Assembly (NCBI RefSeq): GCF_910596095.1
Contig: NC_056544.1
Span: forward strand, 16,911,155 to 16,975,154
Direction of reading: 5' to 3'
Source: Thunnus maccoyii
Taxonomy: Eukaryota > Chordata > Actinopteri > Scombriformes > Scombridae
Length of the DNA stretch: 64,000 bases
Shown piece after piece: positions 48,456 through 59,214 of this stretch. Under the pieces are notes generated by a model. That model searched no databases. It was given only the letters and a program-made list of their open reading frames with translations, and was not told the DNA's origin. The position numbers and the translations under genes were made by a program. Position 1 is the first letter of the stretch. Every line of letters begins with the position of its first letter.

Positions 48456-49948
48456 ATTGGCTGAAGTTGACAGCTGTGTTGTAATATTAAATACAGGGAC
48501 AGAAATATTATAATAACAGCATTATTAAGCAGACATTAGGAAAATAATTATTCAAGGCATCAACTTAATAGTTTAATAAGACTAAAGGTGAAAATGTATG
48601 TGATGAAATGTGTGATTCCAGTGGCAGTCATCCAACAGCCAGTTTATATTTAGCTTCAGTGCAGTAAGCTACAGCCCGGCTGCTGTGGTCAACGCAGGCC
48701 GCTCTGCAGCCACAAGAGCTTCAAGCGGGTGTATCTGATTTGTCCACATCATCTTAAAACAGTGGAAAATTGCTCCGGATTAGGATTTGACAAACAGTTG
48801 TGGTTGGCCGGCGTAGCCTTTGACAGCAGGTTATGTTAAACACATGTACAGTAATATCCTGTGTGTGCAAAAGCACATTCTTCACACTCCCTCTTTATTG
48901 AGTGGCTGCTCTGCGGGACGACATTCCTTCAGTACATTACTCCCTGTGCCCGACGCTCGCTTCTGCTATGCTGAATATGCACAGGTGGCTGAGAGACCCC
49001 CTTCCAAGGAGCTCTGAGTGGAGGAGAGGGAGAAAAATCAGCAGGCTTTTTTTTTCTGCATATGAAACAAATGTTTGGCATTCCACTGAGCACTGCTCTG
49101 CTGTAGACCTGTCTGTTAACAGGCGGCAGTACGCCAGGGCTTGTTGGCAACTGATTTGACACTGGCTTCCAAGACATTTCAAAAGCAAAGAGGAACTGGA
49201 CACCTCGCCTCTCCTGCTGTTATTCTTTTGAGGTATTTTGGACATTTTGTCCTCTCTCATCTGTAACCAATTAATAGTGGACCTAAAAACGCTACAGATG
49301 TAATTACTCAGGAATTTTCTCACTTACATGTGTGGTATGTGTCCTTATTTTAAGGTCTGTTTGTAGCACTGACAAATGAGCAGAACAGGCCCAACTATGT
49401 CACACGTCCTAACAACAAGTTCAGAGACCAGTGCTTCACTGTGTGTGTGAGGAGCAGGTACATGAGGTTTTTGCATGACTCAAAAACACTGAATACCATA
49501 TGGGCAGATCACCTTGAATTATGTCCGGTTGGTAGTTTCCCTTCATGTTATGAACAAGACTGAGTGTTTAGAATTATAAAAGCAGCAGATCTTGTGGCTG
49601 AATTATTTCCGGACTTTCAACTCACCCACATGAAACATGTTTACTAAAGAATCTCATCTTTTTCCCATTTGCAAAACCCGGCCTTGCATCAAACATCTAG
49701 CCTGCGACTGAGAACAAAGATGTCCATCCCTGCAAATATACAGTTCATGTGACAATGAGACGATGTGAAGCAAAATAAAATTGTGAGTTCTACAGAATGA
49801 CTTGAAAATGCCAAGACATGAGATAAATAAAATATATTTACATCACATAACCTGCACACAAGCATAAAGAAATAAGATATATGGATGTCTAAAGGTTAAG
49901 GAGGTAATTAGTAAATTATATACAGTGTATATAGATGCATGTGTTGTA

Positions 49949-50637
49949 CAGTGGTGGAAGAAGTATTCAGATCCTTAACTTAAGTGAAGCAGTACTATTA
50001 GCAAAGGAGTAATGAGGAATAACTAAATACTGACAAAATGAACCTAAAAAGCTCAAACATAAAAGGGCTCACTATGCAGAAAAACAGCCTTCAGCATTAT
50101 GTTGTTATTGCAGGATGATGCTCCACCCGGCTAAATCTTGGTGCTGGAAGCATCAATGAGTCCAAACTGACAGAAGAGATTTCCGCACACTTAGATCTGT
50201 GCAGTGTTTCAATTTGTTTTGATTAAAAAATGGAGAGGCTAGTAAAAATAACCTGCCTATCAGCATTATATTGTTATACATGATAATATTATAACTGATG
50301 CCTTTATGTGTAAGCAGCATTCTCATTATTCAAGAAAGTCATGGTGAAGCTAATGTAAACAATTTCACATTCTGTTGTTTCATCTATAGAAAATGCATCA
50401 TATTTGACAAGATAACCATATGTTTTGTATGCAAAATATCAATCTGCAAAAGTAATACAGCTGTCAAATGTAGTTAAGTAAATAGTACAATATTTGCCTC
50501 TGGAATGTAGTGGAATAGAAGTATAAAGTGGCATTAAAATGGAAACACTGAAGTAAAGAAGGTGTACAAGTAGCTGTGACAAAATTGCAGTTAAGTACAA
50601 CATGTGAGTAAGTGTACTTAGATACATTCCCCCTCTG
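49949..50637. mobile_element. hAT-like non-autonomous DNA transposon
   Basis: The left terminus is CAGTGGTGGAAGAAGTATTC and the right terminus, read on the minus strand, is CAGAGGGGGAATGTATCTAA. These are imperfect inverted repeats starting CAGNGG. The flanks GTGTTGTA (49941-49948) and GCTTTGTA (50638-50645) match at 6 of 8 positions, consistent with the 8-bp target duplication of hAT elements. No transposase ORF is present. Confidence 0.75.
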
Positions 50638-51016
50638 GCTTTGTATATATTCTTTAGTATGTCATTTGTTACAGTACTGCCTGCTGTAGCTTACACTGTA
50701 TCAAAGCTTAAAATGATCAGCTTACAGTCAGCTATGGATTGGTCACAGTTTATGCGCTTAAACCATATACAGGTCATGTAGGGTCATGTGCAGCTTCTTG
50801 GCCTGCGGATCAGTGGACATATACACACACATATACTCATACACTCACCAACAGTTGTACATGAAAAACTTGTACAATCACTGAGCACACACAAGCACGA
50901 ATACACTCACCAATATAGCAATTACGCCTCTTAAGCCTCTTATTAAGTTCAGTGCAGGTAACAGTGACTCATTGAGAATTTTGATTTAAGCTGCACCAGT
51001 GTGGAGATTGCTGTAA

Positions 51017-51102
51017 ATGCCTGACACACGAGCACACACACAAACACACACGCGCGCGCGCACACACACACACACACACACAAACACAGACACACACACA
51101 CA
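51017..51102. repeat. interrupted CA repeat with a (CG)5 core
   Basis: CA-rich sequence with an uninterrupted alternating purine-pyrimidine tract at 51044-51082 that contains CGCGCGCGCG (51051-51060). It lies about 460 bp upstream of the putative igfbp3 TATA. Confidence 0.95.
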
Positions 51103-51543
51103 CATTTGGCGCCCCCTATGAATGGCTCCACGCATGACAGATGCTTGGACCTACTTCTGTGTGTGGGCTTTACAAACAGGGACCTGATGCACTTGATTCA
51201 CATTAAAATATTTCTGTGGATTTGTCTCTTGAGCAGCATGATTATTTCCTTGAATGTGTGTTGAACGACCTTACAACTGCGTTATTTAATGAAATGCATT
51301 CAGAATATTAAGAGCCAACACAAATCTCTCAGCTGGAGATAAAGGCAAGAAAAAGGTACATTAATTTATAGGCTTAAAAAAAAAAGAAAAAGGCGAGATT
51401 TCTATTAAATGGACACTAAATGTTTGACTGGTCTGAAAACCCCCCAACATATTACTCTGATGGTTTTAAAGAAATAACGGAGTCGAGGCAATTCATCAGT
51501 AGACCACAAGCTATTCGGGGGTGTGACTACAGTCACTGGGGTC

Positions 51544-51550
51544 TATATAT
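51544..51550 (+). promoter_or_regulatory. igfbp3: putative igfbp3 TATA element
   Basis: TATATAT lies 125 bp upstream of the ATG at 51675. That spacing would give a 5' UTR of about 100 nt, similar to mammalian IGFBP3. This rests on motif and position only. Confidence 0.45.
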
Positions 51551-51674
51551 TGAGATGTTTTGTCCGGTGGCTTTATGTGAATGAGAGAGAGAAGCTGCCC
51601 AGTGAAAAAAGTCACCACAGCAGGACGCAGTTGCGCTTCCTCACTTTTGACACTATATGCTCTCAGACGACACA

Positions 51675-54600
51675 ATGGATTCCTGTTTCCGCGCACTTTG
51701 CATGACTTTTGTCCTGGCATCGTTTACCCGGAGGTCAGGTGCGGTCGGACCGGTGATCAGATGCGAGCCATGTGATGTTGGAGCGCGGCTTTTGTGCAAA
51801 CCTTTACCCAAGGACTGCGCCGAGAGAGTCCGCGAACCCGGCTGCGGCTGCTGCATGACTTGCGCGCTGAGCTTCGGCCAGCCGTGCGGCGTGTACACCG
51901 GGAGATGTGGCTCCGGGCTGACATGTCAGCATCAGCCCGGTGAGACGAAACCTCTGCAGGCTCTGCTGGAGGGACGGGGGATTTGTGCAAACGCTACTAA
52001 TAAACGACTCACCCCCAGACCAACACCTCCAGTCAATGAGCTACCAGGTAATTCTTTTGCGTGCACCTTTAATCTTTATTTACTTTAGATAGTAGGTTAT
52101 CACAGGTTTAAGAACGGCTTAAAGGCGTTAGACAAGCATGTAAATGTGCAGTAAATGTATACAAAGTTTTGTTTATTTCCCTCACTAAACCTACAGGATG
52201 CTGATCACAAAAAAAGTAGTTACATAATTTTAAAAGTGATTTGGCAGTTTATTTGTGGTAAATGTTAAGAGATTAGGAGTTTATAGATGACAAAAATCCA
52301 GCTTCGCCTATTAAAATATCTTTTCACAGAAAGAAAGGTTGGATCATGAGGATAAAAATGATTTTTAGACCATACTGAGACCTTGATTGTGTAAATGAGA
52401 GGTGCAACCCATTATCAGAGAGGTGTAGAATACCTAAACCTCCCTGAATACTTTGGCAAAGACTAAGTGTAGATTCTCATGTTAGGGTGATTAGGGTGAA
52501 TCCTGGAGATCCTCTTATATATTTTTATTCATTTCCTGCCAAAATTGAAAAATGTGCAGCATATTATCTCACAATTATGAACTGTCAAACTGACTTCCCA
52601 CAGTACATTTGAATCAGCAGGGAGAAAAGAAAAACTTGAAATGAAAGGTTATGTACCTATATCTTAGTGCACTGTTTTGAATAAACACATGTTGCTCTCA
52701 AACTTTAGCAGAGAACATTGAGACTCAGGACGAGGAGCGGAATTCCACTGGCTCAAGCCTTCAAACATTGTACAGCACCCACAGACCCATGGGACCCCTG
52801 AGACCTCCGCCTTACCCCTTTTTCCCCTCTGCCAAGTCTGAAGTTCTAAGAAGAGAGCAGCAGAAAAGAACCCAGAGCTTTAAAATGGAGGAGCTCCCGG
52901 GACCACTCATCACAGACCAACAAAACTTTTCTCTAGAGACCAAACAGGAGCCTGAGTATGTAAGTACCACAACCAATATTTTCCTGTCTTCAGAGCATAC
53001 TGGAGGAATGTTTTTCTCCTCTTCCTCTGTGTTTGGTGTTTTTCTCTCCCTGCGGGTGATGAAATGTTTTGGGTAGCGGTGCTGACGGTTGGCAGGCATC
53101 ATGAGCAATAGAATGGCATGGCAGCGAGCGGGTACGATGGCCCTGCGGCTGACCTGGGTCAGGCGGTTGTTTGGCCACAAGGCGTCCGCGTGCCGGGTGT
53201 ACTGAGAGCCAGCGAATGATGGATTGGCCTATGTGAGTGCCTGTTGGGAAGCCCTGCTGCTATTTTGATCTTCTCTTTGGCCAGAGAAGTGAGCACACAC
53301 TAGTAATGGGCTTTGACTGGCTGCTTTGATTAGTGACTGGAGTACTTGGACTTGAGGACAAGCCTTTTGGCTCCCTCTTTGAGCTCTTTGAATTCACTTT
53401 ATCCCCCATCTTTTGTGTAAATTGTAAGAGTTCTAAGCAGCTTTGGCAGACTGTTAAGCCTCTACAAGTCGGTCAGATGAATTCATTTCTCATCCGTCAC
53501 CTCTTTCATATTGCTGCCACCATTGTTTAGGCATTACAGCGAAGCAGTGTGATGCAGCGTGAGTCAGCTTTGTTAACGTCTTTATTCACAAACCCAGAGA
53601 AGTCATGACAAATATCACTCTGCGAAAGGAAATAGCTCGTGCTTAAAAGCATCAGCCGCGTTCAGATTTCTTAACGTTTGAGCCAGTGATGTTGAAGTAT
53701 TGGAGAAAGTGCAGTAACTGCTTATGTGTTCCCTCATGTGTAGGGTCCCTGTCGGAGAGAGATTGAGAGCATTCTCAGCAGCCTCAAGATTACAGACATT
53801 CTCAACCCCAGAGGTTTCCGCATACCAAACTGTGACAAGAAGGGCTTCTATAAGAAAAAGCAGGTAAAGAAGCACATTCAGAGCAAAGACACTTGATACT
53901 TCATAAATAAGATGATACATTTCACGAGAGGCCACACATCATTTAATTATCATGATAAAATCTTGTTACTTAGCTGTAAAAAGGAAGCACGCATTTCCTT
54001 TTTTTACAGGCTACATTAATAAAGATTCAAAGCTGAAGTATAGTGACTCAAACTTTAGGTCTCCTGCAGCCCAATTACAGATTTGTAGCTGTCCTCCTGT
54101 ATTCATCGGTAGTTATTAGAGCCTCATCATTGCACCACCACACCAGTGAGGTAGACCCTAGCCACTGGCTCTGGAGACAGGAACCACAGGGGCCAAACCC
54201 CAGTGGGGTTGACGGCTGGGACGATGGCCGTTTAACGGGAACCCTCCCAGGGAGACAGACGTCAAGGTGGCCACCGGCACCCGATGCGCTCGCCCCATAA
54301 TTGCTGGACTTTTGAGAAGCAGGCACAGAAATAGAGCTGCAGCTATCCCCACGCTCACATGGTTCACCCACGATCGGGTTGTAATAAATGAGTGGTTCTG
54401 ACGCATTCATATGGAGGCACTTAGAGCTCCCGCGCCACTGCATCACCAAGGCAGCTTTTCTTATTACATAGCAGTCCCTCCTGCTTAATGGAAGTGTTCT
54501 CCTTGACCTGCAATCATCTCATAACCAGCCACACAACGCCAGGCTCATTGTCTTTGTTTATGTAGAATGGAGCGAGTGCACTGCGTGGAGCCCTCAGGCG

Positions 54601-55726
54601 CTGAAGGAGTGGCTGACATTTCACTTTGTCGGTCACTTTAATTTGGACGTTTGCATGATTTGAAGCAAAAGAATCTCTTAATAGCAGTAAATGTCTCCGT
54701 AGAGAACAGACTGCCCAGTACAGAACAAATGTTGGAAATTGCACGTTTTCAGTAAGCTGTGCTTTAAGTAGCCTAAGTTTTGATTACTGTACTAGTTTTT
54801 TTTCCTGCAATACTTTCATATTTGCAACTGAAATTGAAAACCCTTTACGACACATGCTTTTGTCCACACATTATGCAGACAAAATCATATATATGGTATA
54901 TATGTACGTTTTTGAAATTGAACATATAATGATCTTCCTCTCCTCTACTTTCTTATGCAGCAATGGTCTGATAGCAAGAGAGTCTTACTTCGGTTAAGAT
55001 CAGACTCAGTCAAACCCAGTTGAAATATTGAACTAAATAAGGATGTCTCCCATCCTGATCAGCTCTGACTCCTCTGTGGAGCAACAGCACAGTTGCTTTA
55101 GCCCTTGAAATGAATGGCTGCATGTTTTACTAGAGTGGAGGTTGACCTTTAGTAAAATTGGCAGTAAAATAACAGCCCTTGGGTAGCTCTACAGACTCTG
55201 TAAGTCATTTGTAGTACCCATAATTTGGAGCTGTGGGGTATAATCAGCAACAGATGATTCGTACTGGCCACCAGCTTCTGAAAATAGATCTTGGTTCTCA
55301 GTTGTTCACAAACGGGACTAAGCAAATATTTTACCAGGTTTCTGTTTACCTTAAAGGTCTCTATATGTGTGTGTAACAGGAGGTAGACCATAAAAGCAGC
55401 TCAAAATACCACAGCGTGTTGGATAGCCAAGGCTGCGTCGACTCAGCACAATCTGACCATTAATGCCTCTTAACTATTGCTGTTCTACTTCATTGACTAA
55501 AGTGGCTTGTTACCCATAATGCTGCATATTCAACTGGATTTGCACATTTAGCTGCCATTTTTCTTCCCTCCCTTCACCTTGTCCCTTCTCTCACTTTCAG
55601 TGCCGTCCATCCAAAGGCAGAAAGCGAGGCTTCTGTTGGTGTGTGGACAAATACGGGCAGCCTTTGCCAGGTTTTGATGGGAAGGAGCGAGGAGACGCCC
55701 AGTACTACAACTCTGAGAGCCAATAG
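51675..55726 (+). CDS. igfbp3: insulin-like growth factor-binding protein 3
   Basis: This is a secreted carrier of IGF-I/II that controls their half-life and receptor access. Exons: 51675-52047, 52709-52959, 53744-53863 and 55601-55726 (TAG); 870 nt, 289 aa, phases 1/0/0 joined by GT-AG introns. A hydrophobic N-terminal signal (MDSCFRALCMTFVLASF) precedes the N-domain. That domain has 12 cysteines and the IGFBP signature GCGCCMTCAL. A variable linker (exon 2) follows, then a thyroglobulin type-1 domain with FCWCVDKYGQPLPG and a basic KKKQCRPSKGRKRG heparin/importin-binding stretch, diagnostic of IGFBP3/5. The GPVIRCEPC start and the syntenic position next to tns3 favour IGFBP3. Oddity: the last expected cysteine is Tyr (see findings). 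An in-frame upstream ATG at 51657 is possible but less suited to a signal peptide. Confidence 0.95.
52048..55600 (+). other. igfbp3: igfbp3 introns 1-3
   Basis: Intron 1 (52048-52708) and intron 2 (52960-53743) show nothing beyond unique sequence. Intron 3 (53864-55600) contains a GC-richer, non-repetitive stretch at about 54140-54720 that stands out from its AT-rich flanks and has no plausible exon. Confidence 0.6.
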
Positions 55727-56670
55727 GAGCAGAGCAGGACGGAGGGAGGGAGGGTGGGAGTGAGAGCAAGAAGAATTGTAAACAAATGGAGACACTGAGG
55801 ATATTGGGAGAGAGGTCAAGAGATGGCTCAGCCGATATATGGATGTTTGCTATTTCTATCTGTTGCCTGTGGGACCTTTTTCTGAGGCAGTGCAGGGGGA
55901 ACAGAGGAAGAGTACCAGGAGGAAAAAATCCTCTTGTGTCGCTAGATACATTCTGTACTTTTCTACGACGGGATGGATTCTTCATAAGCTGTTTGTGTCT
56001 GAACGCAACCTGGACGGCGTCTGAGAAGAGGATACACTTAATGAATTTCTCTCAGAGGCCCAAATTTTGATTATTATACACAGAGACATTTTGTACTTGT
56101 CACAAGCATCGATGAGAGTACTCTTCATTTACGCACAGTTACGTGGCATTACACACGTGTACATGCTTGTGATGTATAATCATAATTTGTATGCTTGTGA
56201 TTTGTTATAAAGACATTGTGTGTGGTCATGACAACGATAAATGTATGTTCAAATACGTCTTTCGGAGTAAGCATGCAGTGCCTTCCTGGTTGCCTTACAA
56301 TGAATTTCTACTCTTATGAATTATGTTTTGTTTTTTTTTTGTTTTTTCCAGTTGCTTCCTGCTCCTCAGGGAGTTGGACAGGACTGTGCAGCTCAAACAC
56401 TACAGTGCATATCAAGTTTTTTATGCTGGATTTTAAGCTACAGACAGAGGAACATGTCCTTTCATAAGTACTGTGGTTGTTAATGTTTTTATTGTCATTT
56501 TGCATAAGCTGGATTCTTTGGGATAAAGGCCACAAACCGTTATCTCTGATCTCTGTCTTGCCAGTGATAATTTTCATCACTTACCTTGTTTAAGTAAATA
56601 CGCTGTTTGCATGTACAATGCAAATCTCAGAGGTCTATTTTTACTTAATAAAGGCAGTATAAAATTATCC
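55727..56670 (+). other. igfbp3: igfbp3 3' UTR and poly(A) signal
   Basis: Non-coding sequence follows the stop, with AATAAA at 56647-56652. Cleavage about 15-20 nt later would end the transcript near 56670. Confidence 0.65.
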
Positions 56671-56754
56671 AGGTGTTTAAGTTTCCTTTTTTTCCTCTCT
56701 ATTTTACCCTCTCGTGTGTACGGGAAAGACTGACACATTTACACATGAGGCCAT

Positions 56755-57757
56755 CAGGATGAAATAATACTTTAATTAGATACACGTCCACAGAATTAGA
56801 AGAATATATACATTGTTTCAACAAAACCAGTAATGGAATAGCAGCAGCGTTCCTGGCAAACAGCATTCATGAACAGTTTTGGTCCACTGCACATGACCTC
56901 AACAACAAAAGCATAAACACATGAGTGAATCATAATAAATACTATAGAATAGATGCTAGAATAGGTCGAAAAAGAGCACAATGACCCTCTAGGCGAATAA
57001 AAGTCAGAAAGGTGTAACTGAGAAGAGCCCTCAGCAATCTTCTGCTAAACCTGTAGAACCTGCAGAGACTAGTAGAGGTAGACAAATGCAGAACAACCCA
57101 TCCCAAACCTCACGGTGGCTTGGATGAGCCTTGATATGTTTGTGCTTGGCCACCGTGCACATATTTGCGGCACTTTAAGTATTTCCCCCAATACCCATTG
57201 AGGAAACGCCAATGGAGATACATTCAGACAATGTCAACATGTTGAATGAATGAGCGGCTGTGTTGTTTCGTGCCGTGCACAGCTCCAGGTTTGAATGAAT
57301 TGGAAAAAAAAAAAAACTGATCCTGAAGACTCTGAAATGGGCTTGGCAGAGCTGCGGACCTGTGGTTTTTGAGCAATGGAGTTATTTAGTCAGAAATACA
57401 AATGTATACAGTGTTGCCCTATTTACAATTGAAAAAATAGGCAAACATATAAAAAATCTAAAAATGACAAATGGTTAATGCTAGTAAGAATATACAAGTA
57501 CTGAATAAATAAGTCTTGATACATACATGTAAATAAAATGAGAGGAAAGTTCCCCTCGGAAATAATATTTTACATCTTGTGTTTTTTTTTTGTTTTTTTT
57601 TAAGTAAATTCATCAGGTTGTTGCATGTATATTTACACATTCACCTGATGTTAGGTTAAATATAGGAAACACAATATGTATTTTTGTGTTTCCTTGTGTC
57701 CGTGTGTGTGTGTGTGTGTGGGCAAGTGTGTTTATGAGTGATAACAGAGTCCATCCT
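56755..57757 (-). other. igfbp1: igfbp1 3' UTR with AU-rich elements
   Basis: This is the minus-strand UTR downstream of the stop at 57758. Five ATTTA pentamers (minus strand) lie at 56936-56940, 57506-57510, 57530-57534, 57605-57609 and 57657-57661. ATTTA motifs mark unstable mRNAs; mammalian IGFBP1 mRNA is also ATTTA-rich. A variant poly(A) signal, ATTAAA (minus), is at 56771-56776. Confidence 0.6.
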
Positions 57758-58927
57758 TCAGTAAGTGACTTCTTGATGACACTCTGAGTCACCGAGGAGG
57801 TCACTCGAGCCTGGGATCTTCTTCCCATTCCAGGAAGAGACACACCAGCAGCGAGCGGGCGGTCCGACCAGAGATGACTCACACTGAAAGAGAAACAGAG
57901 ATGGGAACCACATGAATAAATCAATCAGTACCTTCAGAGGAATCCCTTTCAACAGGCAGAGTGAATTTTATTGTGAGATCCTCAAGTTATCTCACCTGCT
58001 TGGCCTTGTAGAAGCCGTGCTTATCACAGTTGGGGAGGTAGAAAGTTGTGAACTTCTCTCCTAGTTTCTGCTGGGAGCTGGCTATCATGTCCAGTGCTGC
58101 ATGCAGTTCAATGTGACAAGGACCCTGTGCAAAAAAAAAAAGAAAGACAAACAGTGAGAAAGACATCCACACATTCACTGTAAAATGACATTAATCTCAG
58201 TTATCTCTCTCTCAGTTCTCACTGCTCCCTCTTGTGGAAGGAAGGTAAATTACTTTGCATCATCTTGCAGCTTTTCCTCACCTGTTGTACCAGCTTGTTG
58301 CGGATGGCATTGACTTTGGCCTTGATACTCTCCTGGCCCTCAGCAGTGTCTTGGTGGTCCAACGGGTGGTTGAGCCCCAACAGGTAGTGCAGGGAGCCGT
58401 GGTCAGGGACTCCATCAGCTTCCTCTGAACAAGTAAAATAAACATTTAAGAAAAAACTTTTGACTTAAATGTTGCTTATGTAATTCTTTGAGGTCACATT
58501 TTAACATTTTAAGATCTTAAAAGTAACAAATATCAACAGTGAAGATATGTGACAAAGAAAACCATGAAACACTGAAACCACCTTGGCCTAGGTCTTCAGT
58601 GCAGACCCCCTGTCCTCTGGTCAGAGCATGTAGAGGCCTGGCCTCACCGGGCCTGGGAGTGCAGCGGAGACCCTCACTGCAGTGGGCTGTGTGAACCCCA
58701 CAGGATGCCCCTTTCTCCAGAGCGCAGGCCATGCAGCAGCCACAGCCGGGCTCCCTCAGCACCTGCTTGCAATCTGCTGGAATGGCAGGACAATGGTTCA
58801 GTTTCTCCTGGGTACAAGGGGCACAGCGGATAGGCTCCGGTCCCACCACTGGGGACGACCTCACCGTGGCCAAGACAGCCAGACTCACTGCCGCCATGAC
58901 CGTCATCTTCTCGTATAATCCGTCCAT
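57758..58927 (-). CDS. igfbp1: insulin-like growth factor-binding protein 1
   Basis: This is a secreted, mainly hepatic IGF carrier induced by fasting, stress and hypoxia. Minus-strand exons in order: 58927-58582, 58424-58282, 58124-57996 and 57883-57758 (TGA); 744 nt, 247 aa, phases 1/0/0, GT-AG. Residues 1-25 are a signal peptide (MTVMAAVSLAVLATV); the ATG at 58906 is an equally good start and would give 240 aa. The N-domain has 12 cysteines with GCGCCMACAL and HALTRGQGVC. A short linker with SIKAKVNAIRNKLVQQ follows. The thyroglobulin type-1 domain has GPCHIELHAAL, FYLPNCDKHGFY, CWCVSSWNGKKIPGS and the final Cys in GDSEC, so all six C-domain cysteines are present. It is convergent with igfbp3. 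Zebrafish has igfbp1a and igfbp1b; I cannot assign which. Confidence 0.95.
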
Positions 58928-59022
58928 CTCCAGTCTTCAGATAAAAATTCTTCTTTTTGGACTCTCAACCTACTCAGTATGTCTGTAGTTTTCCTTCTAA
59001 AGTGAATTCTCCGAACCGGCTG

Positions 59023-59030
59023 TATTTATA
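59023..59030 (-). promoter_or_regulatory. igfbp1: igfbp1 TATA box
   Basis: The minus strand reads CATATAAATACAG, a canonical TATAAATA, about 95 bp upstream of the ATG at 58927. Spacing fits a 5' UTR of roughly 65-70 nt. Confidence 0.7.
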
Positions 59031-59052
59031 TGGCGACCTGGCCTCCAGAGGG

Positions 59053-59065
59053 GTTAATGATTGAC
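59053..59065 (-). promoter_or_regulatory. igfbp1: candidate HNF1 site in the igfbp1 promoter
   Basis: GTTAATGATTGAC (plus strand) differs at one position from the HNF1 palindrome GTTAATNATTAAC. It sits about 23 bp upstream of the TATA box. The human IGFBP1 promoter has a functional HNF1 site just upstream of its TATA. Binding here is inferred. Confidence 0.6.
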
Positions 59066-59195
59066 ATGAAAACTGCAGATATAAAATATTTTTGACAAAG
59101 CTGCTGTAAACGGTGGATGACCCAAGCTTGACGTATATCCAGGTCCACAAGGTCTGTTGTCAATATTGACTTTGGAACATAAAGTGATCGTACAT

Positions 59196-59214
59196 CAAAA
59201 CAACCCTGTTTTTG
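59196..59214 (-). promoter_or_regulatory. igfbp1: candidate FOXO/insulin-response element of igfbp1
   Basis: CAAAACAACCCTGTTTTTG is an imperfect palindrome of two CAAAACA-type half sites. It closely resembles the mammalian IGFBP1 insulin-response element (CAAAACAAACTTATTTTG), where FOXO1 binds. It lies about 165 bp upstream of the TATA box. Confidence 0.55.

Larger units (their letters stand above)
43906..51540. other. tns3-igfbp3 intergenic region
   Basis: No gene is supported in 7.6 kb. The region holds a short MITE (48349-48455), a hAT-like MITE (49949-50637) and a CA/CG repeat (51017-51102). Three stretches of higher GC without repeat character could be conserved enhancers (about 45170-45460, 47220-47470, 48640-49260). 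ORFs of 60-128 codons occur, but none resembles a known protein or has a supporting splice pattern. Confidence 0.55.

Noticed and set aside
52768-53076. Extension of igfbp3 exon 2 past 52959
   Set aside because: The GTAAGT donor after ...QEPEY and the phase match to the next exon (GPCRREIES) show that the downstream open frame is intron.
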